This document shows, piece by piece, positions 55,508-64,000 of a stretch of 64,000 nt of DNA. This DNA is from Drosophila miranda (taxonomy: Eukaryota > Arthropoda > Insecta > Diptera > Drosophilidae). Position 1 is the stretch's first letter; each line of letters opens with the position of its first letter. The notes beneath the pieces were generated by a model. That model did not search any database. It was not told the origin of the DNA and saw nothing but the letters and a program-made list of their open reading frames with translations. The stretch spans positions 31,527,276 through 31,591,275 of the forward strand of contig NW_022881614.1 of NCBI RefSeq assembly GCF_003369915.1. The letters run 5' to 3'. The translations under genes were made by a program, and so were the position numbers.

Positions 55508-58070
55508 TGTAGTGGTCGCTTGTCGGGCGGATAGGAAAGCATATTTGTGTTCTTCGCCTGAAAGTATGCCCGATGGTATTTGTACAATTTATATATTTAT
55601 GTATATAATATATATATAAATATATTTATATATATTATATTATTTATACAAGTATATATCACACCTCACCGAGATAATTATTAATTATTAAGTTTAGTCC
55701 CCATAGTTAGTGTATAGTTAGGTTGGCTTAATTTCTTGTTGTGGTGTTACATGTTAAATGTTCCTGGTCGTGTGGGGGCTAGCGCCATCTAGGGTTAACA
55801 TTAAGAATATGCTTAAAAACGAACAAAAATCTCCCCACCATGTCCATAACCATTCAAGGTGAATGGCGAAGGATCGTGCAAAGGCAGATCCGGAGAACAA
55901 AATTTTTGTTGGTCAGTAGATCCGCCCAAGTCTTTCTTTCTCCTCGTGGCCGTACAAGCATTCAGTTGCGCGGTGAGAAAAAAAATAATAAAAATAAAAT
56001 TAAACCGCCGTAAATAACCGTGGTGTGAAACCAAAGTGCACTCGATCGGGAAAAAAGAACCCAAGAAAGCAGATTGGGCTCTAATCGAAAACGTGAGTAC
56101 CGGCCTTCGACAGTGCTAGGAGCCTCGAAGTTAGATTTTCCGACTTTTTCTGTAGCTTCCGCTTGGAGGTGAGCAAAACACCTGGAGAAAGAAGGAATTA
56201 GCACCTCAACCCCATCCCCCTATTTTCGCAGTGCCAGTTCCAACCGGGTAAATATGTGCATGGAGTAATTGTTAGAAAAAGTAGCCTGATCAGTATTTTC
56301 AAATTCCACATTAGAATCGGCACTTAGTTTGGGAATTATCCAAAAGCTGCAGCCCGAGCTTTAAGCCCCCGCACTACGAACCAGCTGATCCACCAAGTCG
56401 CGGGCAGTGAACTTTGGCTGCGCGAGACGAGGACAGCCGTCTGAACGGGCTTAGTGCGGCGAATTGGCGTAACCGTTTCGCATTCAAAACCGGGCCAAGA
56501 AACGGAAACCGGTGCTTGCAGTCAGCGTAGGACCGAAGCCGCTTAAATGTTCCTACCGGGCGGGAAAAAATAGTGCACCACGTGTGTACATAACCTCCCG
56601 GCGACCCCTAGTGGTATCGCCTCTCTTGTTCTTCTCGTGATTCGGCCTAGCTGTTCCAAACGTTTATTTAAAGTGCAGTGGAGGCCAGCGCTTGTCTTAT
56701 GTGCACGTTAGTGTCATTATGTAGGCTGAATGAAAACTGTAAGAGATGTGCTCACATACATATGTATACACCGCCCACTGAAAGCCACTGAGGCCAGTAA
56801 GATCCCACCGTGACTCGCATTCCCTTGAACCGTTGATATGTCTGTTTTTGTGTAGTTGGATATACTTAGTGTTAATTGTAGACAGAAAAAAAAAACCAGA
56901 AAAAAAAACCCATGGAAAGTTTGAAAATGCATTTGATAAAAGCTTAAAAGTTTGAGCTTAAAAGCGTCCGCTCGGCCGGGTCCCCTCCGCGAGCTTATGC
57001 CATGCAGCACGCGCTGTACGATTTTGTTTTTGGTTTGCAGGTAAAAGTTTAATGCACCCACACACAGCCACACGCCCAGCTACGAAAGATCTTTCGCCGC
57101 GGGAACACAAACAAAAACTGAGTGAGCTTTATAATATACCAACAACATTACATTTTATTGCCTCCCAAAATTCCGCGAGCGTGGCAAAAGCTTCGTTCTT
57201 TTTTGCTAGAGCTGTTTGTCGGTCGTTGACCTCACACTTTTAAAGTAGTCACAGCTGATTGGCCTTCTGCCTTTACAATACGCTTGGTAAAACGAATAGT
57301 ATGTCCAACTACTTCCTGAAGCCGATGTGCTGGGACATGTGTACCTATATTGCGCTATATTATTATCTTTCTATCTAAGGAAAAATCATTAGTTTATATC
57401 GCACTATAAAATATCGTATATGCACTTATAACTATTTTCACTTATCGTATTTATTTATCTAAATATTCCCTAGTAATAATAGCTATATCTCTTGTGACGC
57501 TTTTCGTTCCTCCTTTTGTCCATTTAGCCTTGTCTTGGAGTTCTCGGTTAGTGTTTTTTTTCTTGTGACATGAATATAGTATCTGAATATAGTTTCTAAT
57601 ATAATGATTGTTAAGATGAATATGTGCTAGACGTTACCGCATTTGGGGAACCATGCCGCTCGTGAGCGGAATAGGATGACCAATACCGGACACTCCAGGG
57701 ATCCTGATATTATTCTTGGCTCTTTCAGGATCATGGTAGGGTGGGCGTGGCACGACTCCGTGCCAGCAAAACAGAGATGTCCGCCGCGGTGGTAGATCCC
57801 TACTCCTTCTCTGCACTATCTTTGCCCCACTATACTTTCCGTACCCCTAACGATCCTTTCCTTGTCTGTCCCCCTCCCATTCCCAAAAAGAGTACGCGAA
57901 TTTTAATAAAATAATACCAGCAGGAGCGAAGCAACCTAACTGGAGGGTTACCCCAAAGAACCCATCCCCATTTCCGACCAGAGATCAGCCGTGGAAGCGA
58001 GCGCGTACTCCTTCTCAGTTAGCCGACCACCAGCTTCATCGTGCGAAGATTCTCTTCGTTACTCGTTACA
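55508..58070 (+). repeat. 3' LTR, 2563 bp
   Basis: Same ends and nearly the same length as the 5' LTR; followed by the GCTT duplication. Confidence 0.9.
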
Positions 58071-58074
58071 GCTT

Positions 58075-58389
58075 CGGTAGCTGTGGAACAATGTTAGTTA
58101 TATAAAAATAGTAAAGAATTAAAGAATGACATTTTGGCCGACATTGCCAGAGTGAATCAAGGCTTAACATTGAGTGATTAGGAAAGGACTTAAGACATAT
58201 GATAAAGAAATTAATTCTATAGGAAAGATATTCCTTAATATAACTGTATATGTTTATATGATTTTACATTTAAAGTCAAATTTAATTGAAGTGCAACCAC
58301 AAGAATGCAAGCAAAAGAAAAGAACAAGACAAAGCAAAGAGAATGTCGATGATCAAATTAATGCACGTTTATATGTGTGTGCATACGCA
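58075..58389. other. Short AT-rich stretch between elements
   Basis: No ORF recognised. Part of it may belong to the LTR of the next element, whose left end is uncertain. Confidence 0.4.
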
Positions 58390-58920
58390 AATTAAATAAC
58401 TGCGGTAGCGGATTGTGTTTTTAAAAAGTTTTTATTTTACTTCTAACTTCACTGATATAGATTTAAGAAGAGGGTCACAAAGGATTCCGGACAAAGGGTT
58501 TGCGCGATCTTAATTTTTATCTCGACTTTGCGGTGTCGCTTCTGGATCAAGACTGACTTGAACTTTCTGATCTTTGCATTGTTGATCCCTTTCGGGAATA
58601 GTTTTTCTATAAACATTTCAATTGATTTCGCCATCCCGAGTATTGGATTTCGTCATCCAAAGAGAGAACTGTAAAATGCCTAAAGTGCAGGATCTGCAGA
58701 AAGCCGGGAGTGAGATTGTTTATGAGAAGCCGGGTGTGGGCAAACATTGGTTTTCCATTTAGGCGAGTGTCAAAGATTGGGATTGCGGCGGGAGCCCTTG
58801 CGATTGTACATCTTAGAAATCAATTAGGCGGAGGCCCAAGATTGAAATTGTTTTCGTTTTGGAAAGCCAAAGATTGTTTACAACTCGTATAAGAGCTCAA
58901 TAGAATTGGGTACGTTAACT
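58390..58920 (-). repeat. 3' LTR of the errantivirus (left boundary approximate)
   Basis: Minus-strand AGTTAACGTACC starts directly after a GGGGGG-containing purine tract (58921-58932). An AATAAAAAC polyadenylation signal lies near 58430-58440. No second copy is in the window to fix the left end. Confidence 0.6.
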
Positions 58921-58957
58921 CCCCCCATTCTTAAATGTTTGAAGTTCTGATAGAGCT

Positions 58958-60322
58958 CTAATTTCTTCTGACAGTATTTGAATGTTGCTTTTGCGGTATT
59001 CTTATTGATTTAATAAGTACAAATTTGGTTAATTTATAGCCGAAGTAAAATAACATTATCAATATCAAAATGATTAAGAATAATGTTGTTAATGGTAAGG
59101 CCGTATTACCTAATGTTATAAGGGGATTTAAAATATTAACATTATCAAAAGAAAATTGCTTATCATTCGATTGTATATAATCAACTAATTCTAAATCGCT
59201 ATATCTATGATGCGATATATATCTTAGATATTTACCCTTATCATTTATGTGGGTTATATTATTTATTACAATTGTGTTGTTGAATATAAGGAGATACGAT
59301 CCTAACAAAGTAGTATTGTCTACGATATTTTTGCCTGAAACTAATATGGCACCATCCTGAATGATGTCTATTTCTTTGTTTTTTTTCCATTTTTTAAGGC
59401 AGTTGGCTTTAAAGCCATTAAGTACATTGGTGAAACAGGTCTTCTTTAAATTTATTTTTGCGTAATTGTTAAAAGTTTCACTTTTAAAATTATTCATTAA
59501 ATAGTATTTCTCCTTACATTCACAAACTTTTTCACTTATAACTAACATTCCATCATTTTGTGAGATGGCTCTTGCATGGTAAAACTTGCAAATATCTTTA
59601 ATTTGAGGATATTTTATGTAAATGATTATTAAATCAGCATTTCGAATTATTTTAACCGTTGCAATGTCCAGCAGATCAGACAGTTCAACAGGATGTTTTT
59701 CATGCTTATAAATGTCCTCTATTTCGTTTTTATTTAAAATTTTTGTATTGAAAATGTTTACTTTTAAGAGGGTTATGGTATCAACTAAATTTAGTAGGTC
59801 AAAAGTTATTAATTTTAAACGATGCTTTCTCAGTATCGTTTCTTCATTGAAGATGACATTTTTTAATGAATTTGATAGCAATTCAATTTCTTTGAAAAAT
59901 TTGGAATTTATTACAAATTGTTTATTATTATTTTCAGTTAATTCATTTACTTTATTTTGTATTTTCAAAAAGTCGTCATGATCAGGGCTGCCTGCTATCC
60001 ATTTCCAAATGGTACCTAATTCATTTATTCCCCTTTCATTCCGTTTTGGAACTAATTCTGAAATCATTAATTTTAATAGACTTAAGTCCATTGATATTTC
60101 CCACTCATCGTCTGAATTAATTGATTTGTTGACATATTTGGATTCTTTATCAACTATCTCTCTATAAAAACTCAAATTAGTAATATGGAAAAGTTCAGCG
60201 TATGTTTCATAAGTGTAAACGTCTCTGTCGTCTTTGAGCAATAGATAGTCACTATGCGTATAGTCAATTACTTCCGAAGTCGTCAATATAACAAAAGTCA
60301 GTATTAGTATATTCGCATACAT
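58958..60322 (-). CDS. env: Errantivirus envelope glycoprotein, intact ORF
   Basis: A 454-residue uninterrupted frame with an N-terminal signal peptide (ILILTFVILTTS) and a basic cleavage region at about residues 93-97 (KRNER). Immediately after it comes the conserved GxxxLGxxWKxxxGSPD motif that follows the cleavage site in this group. A central helical region, cysteine-rich CECKEKYYL, several N-x-S/T sites and a transmembrane helix near residues 411-430 (LTTLFLIILILIMLFYFGYK) with a basic tail follow. Membrane-fusion protein of an insect endogenous retrovirus; normally made from a spliced RNA. No lesion seen; whether it is expressed is unknown. Confidence 0.85.
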   Translation of the reverse strand: MYANILILTFVILTTSEVIDYTHSDYLLLKDDRDVYTYETYAELFHITNLSFYREIVDKESKYVNKSINSDDEWEISMDLSLLKLMISELVPKRNERGINELGTIWKWIAGSPDHDDFLKIQNKVNELTENNNKQFVINSKFFKEIELLSNSLKNVIFNEETILRKHRLKLITFDLLNLVDTITLLKVNIFNTKILNKNEIEDIYKHEKHPVELSDLLDIATVKIIRNADLIIIYIKYPQIKDICKFYHARAISQNDGMLVISEKVCECKEKYYLMNNFKSETFNNYAKINLKKTCFTNVLNGFKANCLKKWKKNKEIDIIQDGAILVSGKNIVDNTTLLGSYLLIFNNTIVINNITHINDKGKYLRYISHHRYSDLELVDYIQSNDKQFSFDNVNILNPLITLGNTALPLTTLFLIILILIMLFYFGYKLTKFVLIKSIRIPQKQHSNTVRRN

Positions 60323-60339
60323 TTTCTGGAAAAAAATAT

Positions 60340-63300
60340 TTAATATTTGATGTTATCTTTATGTATAATTCTGTTTCTATTGTTCATTATAATTTTATTC
60401 GGTCGATTTTCCTTAACTACCTGCTTTTTGTATCGGGATTGAAGTTTATTTCTTTCCCCGAATTTCTTTTCATAAACTACTTCTCCTATTTTATAATCTT
60501 TTTCTCTTCTATCTTTGTTATGTAGCTTAAGCATTTTGGTCTGAGCTTCCTTAAGTAATATTGGATTGTGCTTGTGTTCTATTTTGTTATACAATATGTC
60601 ATATGGCATTTGATTGGTCGTTGAATGTATCGTCAGGTTATATTTCAGTGCCGCCCTTATTATTATTTCTGAATAATCTGTTAGATTTAGTTCATCCTTG
60701 ATGCACCGCGCTATTTCTGTTAGTGTGGAATGTACCCTTTCTTTCTGACCATTTGAGGTGCTATGTCTGGGATCAGCATAATAAATTGTTAAGTTACTTC
60801 TTTGTATGAATGATCTAAATTGTGCTGAAGTAAAGCTTGGTTCGTTGTCAGTCATTAAAGATGTTGCTAACGGAAAGTGTTGCAAAATTTCCATTACCTT
60901 ATTTTCAATGTTTAATTTACTTTGAATTTCCTTGACCACCAAGTATTTGGAATAAGAATCTATACAAGTTATGAATGTTAGGTTTTGGGCATAGTATATG
61001 TCTAAGTGTAATTGATCTCCTTCTTTTGCTGGAATGGGAGCTTCCCCAATTGGAATTTTTACAGGGGGTCTGTGATATTTGTTTTTGTTACAGATCTCAC
61101 AATTTTTTATATATTCTTTTAATTTTTTGTGCAGGTTTGGCCAATAATACAGCTTAGTTATTTGTTTGTAATTTTCGTCTAGTCCTCTATGGGCTCTGCA
61201 ATGTGTTTCTTCTATAATTATAGCTTTATCTTCTGAATTTACTACATCTTGGAGGAACTTTCTCGTGAAGAGAAATTTATTTATGAAGTTTTCCTTTAGC
61301 TTATTTTGGATAAGGTATAAATCTTCTAAAGTGCAGTGTATTCCTGTGGTTAAGTGAGGCTGAATAAATTCTTTTAAAATGATTAGCAGATTGTCTACCG
61401 TATCAAATTCAATAATATGTCGGGTATTTTCATAAACTCTTACTAACTCATGAACTGTGAATCTCCCTTGCGCTAATAGTAGCTGCTGTTTAAATTGGTT
61501 TAGAGGCTTGCTAGTCTCTTGAATGACGTTTTCAAAACTACTCTCTGCTGAATGCTGAGTATTTATGTCTGATTCTGATTCTGTCTGGTCGACATCACTA
61601 TCTGTCATATGATTTATTTTAATCCGAGATAAAGCGTCCGCTACTACGTTAGTTGAGCCTGGCTTATAAATGATTTTTGGTGTGAAACTTTCTATGAAGT
61701 AATACCAACGTTTCATTTCAACATTTGGATTTTTTTGCGACATTGCAAAGGACAAAGGTTGGTGATCTGTATGTATTTCAATTCCACTCACTCCGTATAA
61801 ATAATTTCGCAAATTTTTTAATGCCCATACAATAGCTAATAATTCCTTTTTATTAGTAGCATATAATTGCTCGGTTTTACTTAAAGTTTTAGAAATAAAT
61901 GTTATGGGATTCCCATCTTGCGACAAAACTGCACCTATTGCTATGTCCGATGCATCTGTGGTTAATGTGAATTTTTTATTGTAATCTGGTTGTACTAATT
62001 CAATATGTGCTATTAAACTGTCCTTTAAATTATTAAATGCTTGCTGGTTCATCCAGCTGTATTAATGTTTTCTTGGATGCCCTTCGTGAAACTTTCCCAT
62101 TTACTCCACTCAGATATTTTGTTAATGGTTTGGCAATTGTAGCATAATTTCGGACAAATTTTCGGTAATACCCTGTTAGTCCTAAGAAGCTACGTAACTC
62201 TCTGATATTTTTAGGAATTGGATAGTTTTGTATTGTGGAGATTTTGTCTGGATCTGTTTTAATGATATTTTGGGAAACAATGTATCCCAGAAATTTGGTT
62301 TCCAATTGAAAGAATTTAGACTTTTCTAGGGAAATTTTCATGTAAGCGTTTTGCAATATCTGTATTATATGAATTAGATCTTTATAAAGTTGTTCTATAG
62401 TTTTTGAGAATATTATTATATCGTCCATATAGACGTGACAAGTTTTCCCAACTTGTTCTCTAAGTATATCGTCCATTGCCCTTTGGAAAATTCTGGGAGC
62501 GTTCGTCAATCCCATATGCATTCTTAGAAATTCATATTTGCCGTTATTTATGGAAAAAGATTTTTTTTCAATATCTGATTCCCTCATTAAAATCTGATAG
62601 AAACCCGACTCTAAATCAATGGCCGAGAAATACTTTGCCTTACCTAAATTGGCAAGGATTACTGAAGGATCTTGCATAGGGTATCTATCCGGTATGGTGT
62701 TTTCATTAGGTTTCTTAAAGTCTATTACTAATCTATGTTTAGGAGTTCCGTCCTCATTTACTCCCTTCTTTGGTACTACTATTACCGGTGAATTATATGG
62801 GCTTTTACTAGGTCTGATTATACCTTCATCTAACATTTTACTTATTTCGTTATTAACGAAATCGTTAACCGAATAAGCGTATGGATACTGCTTGCCATAT
62901 ACCGGTCTATCATGTTCAGTGTTAATATGTCCTTTTATATCCGTTCTGAACGGTAACTGTAAATTTATATTGGCATGGTCTTCTTCGATGATAGATACCA
63001 TTTTCTCTCTGAGATTTTCTAAATTGTCCTCTTTGTAGGTTATTGTGTTATACAATTTCATTTTTTTCAATTCAGAATTTGCATAATTTTGAATGTCAGA
63101 TATTTCTACGACGGCGCGTTCAGGATTTTTGCATCCCAAACTTTTAAATTGTTCATTGTCGGATAATTCAACGACGGCGTGTTCAGGATTCTTTAATCCC
63201 AAACTATTCGAACTTTTAGTGTCGGATAATTCTACGACGGCGTGCTCAGGATATTTTAATCCCAAACTATTAAAGCTTTGGATGTCGGATTATTCAACGA

Positions 63301-63829
63301 CGGCGGGTTCAGGATATTTGAATCCCAAACTATTGACGGATAATTCTTCGTCGGCGTGCTCAGGATTTTTTGATCCCAAGCTATATAAACTTCCTTCTAC
63401 TTTTACTGAATCACTTTTCATTTCTTTTTCTTCTTCAAAATGTTTTTTTATTATATATTCCTTCAACGGAAGGATGGTTTTTCCTTCTATAAAGGTTAAT
63501 TTGTTTAAAGAAAGGACCTCGTCATATATTTGTTTCTCCTCATTGTCTTTATAACTTAAAGTCCCCTTTCCTGTATCAATAACAGCTCCGATTTTCTTTA
63601 ATAGGTTAAATCCTATTAGCAAATCTGCCTCCATTCCATCTATTTCATAAAACACTTGTTTTGTGTTGAAAATAGTTATATTATGGAAATATTTAATTAT
63701 TGAAAACCCATTCACTGTAGCAACTTTCTTATAAAATGATAATTCTTTTTTATTTTCGTAAATTCCCTTTTTTATATAACAGGAAGTTGCTCCCGTATCT
63801 ATCAAAACTTTTAATTCTCTGTTTATTCT
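60340..63829 (-). pseudogene. pol: Errantivirus pol, frameshift and nonsense
   Basis: Protease (LIDTGATSCYI) lies near 63800. A repeat-bearing tether (63075-63400) leads to RT (IVVPKKGVNEDGTPKHRLVI, active site VYMDDIIIFSK). RNase H starts LTTDASDIAIGAVL, with DHQPLSFAM and VVADALSRI. Integrase has an HHCC finger (HRGLDENYKQI, CEICNK) and D-D-E residues in LHLDIYYAQ, MTDNEPSF and NGQKERVHSTL. A TAA at 63290-63292 interrupts the tether, and a one-base shift at about 62040-62050 separates RT from RNase H. The remaining domains are well preserved. Confidence 0.85.
63075..63400 (-). repeat. Five tandem repeats in the protease-RT tether
   Basis: About 63-bp units, slightly shorter at one end, encode NSLGLKNPEHAVVELSD-like segments five times. 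One copy holds the TAA stop, a single T-to-A change of the leucine codon kept by its sister units. Confidence 0.85.
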
Positions 63830-64000
63830 TATACCCGATACTCAAAATGAGTATTGGGGTATATTAGATTTGTGGTAAAAGTGGATGTGTGTAACGTCCA
63901 GAAGGAATCGTTTCCGACCCCATAAAGTATATATATTCTTGATCAGCATCAAGAGCCGAGTCGATTGAGCCCTGTCTGTCTGTCCGTCTGTCCGTCCGTC
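63830..64000 (+). mobile_element. DINE-1/Helentron copy 4 (runs off the window)
   Basis: Starts TATACCCGATACTCAAAATG and reaches the (GTCT/GTCC)n tract at 63972-64000. Identical in layout to copies 1 and 3. Confidence 0.9.

Larger units (their letters stand above)
46859..58070 (+). mobile_element. Complete 11.2-kb Ulysses-like LTR retrotransposon with 2.56-kb LTRs
   Basis: Ends TGTAGTGG...GTTACA on both LTRs. GCTT flanks it on both sides (46855-46858 and 58071-58074), a clean 4-bp target duplication. tRNA-Lys primer site at 49440, polypurine tract at 55495, gag with a RING-H2 finger and pol between; no env. LTRs of this length are rare. D. virilis Ulysses (about 10.6 kb with 2.1-kb LTRs) is the known element with similar design, so I call it Ulysses-like. 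Coding lesions and LTR-LTR indels show it is not recent. Confidence 0.9.
58390..63829 (-). mobile_element. Errantivirus (17.6/297/gypsy group), 5' part outside or lost
   Basis: Minus-strand order: protease, RT, RNase H, integrase, env, polypurine tract, 3' LTR. The LTR starts AGTTAAC, typical of errantiviruses rather than TG-type elements, and an env follows pol. The upstream side is cut at 63829 by a DINE-1 copy; gag and 5' LTR would lie beyond the window. The env frame is undamaged, while pol has one nonsense codon and one frameshift. Confidence 0.85.

Noticed and set aside
58449..58634. 61-codon lysine-rich ORF in the errantivirus LTR
   Set aside because: Lies in non-coding LTR sequence with no support beyond an open frame.

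Overview
This window looks like Drosophila DNA from a repeat-choked, probably heterochromatic or Y-linked region. Roughly five sixths of it is transposable-element sequence, often nested. The only recognisable host genes are a cluster of Cyp6a-subfamily cytochrome P450s between about 28.9 and 41.2 kb. Of five P450 loci, one is intact (30642-32120), two are near complete but broken (28938-30451 and 37885-39410), one is a middle fragment (40357-41248) and one is a lone N-terminal piece (32737-32832). The small phase-matched intron before the ExxR helix, the DINE-1/Helentron copies with (GTCT/GTCC)n tracts, the Ulysses-like and errantivirus-like LTR elements and the LOA/R1-type LINE all point to the genus. 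The Cyp6a cluster lies on Muller element C in the flies I know. A decayed, element-filled copy would fit a neo-Y derived from that arm (D. miranda is the classic case), but this is inference.

Layout: 1-979 is part of a 2.56-kb LTR. 979-3060 is a LOA/R1-type LINE fragment (minus). 3061-4834 has no gene I can support. 4840-28054 is one BEL/roo-like retroelement (minus) with matching LTR pieces and an ATATA duplication at both ends. It has been split by a CR1-type LINE (about 7236-11909), a GC-rich Gypsy-type element with a long unknown third ORF (15479-25440) and a DINE-1 copy (26724-27588). A 1.1-kb block at 24347-25440 has been inverted.

From 28.1 to 41.2 kb the P450 genes alternate with a micropia/mdg3-like Gypsy element (about 32.86-37.4 kb, itself hit by a CR1-type fragment) and a DINE-1 copy. 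41249-46630 is a Ulysses-like element that truncates the last P450 and carries another DINE-1. 46859-58070 is a complete 11.2-kb Ulysses-like element with 2.56-kb LTRs, a GCTT duplication, a tRNA-Lys primer site and a Gag that starts with a RING-H2 finger. About 58390-63829 is an errantivirus (insect endogenous retrovirus, minus) with an intact env ORF, cut by a fourth DINE-1 copy that runs off the window.

No bacterial features, CRISPR arrays, tRNAs or rRNAs were found. The most unusual coding content is the RING-H2 Gag and the third ORF of the GC-rich Gypsy element (16869-19241), which has thirteen 8-residue repeats, a coiled coil, a CAG tract, two in-frame UGA-C stops and its own TATA-type promoter.
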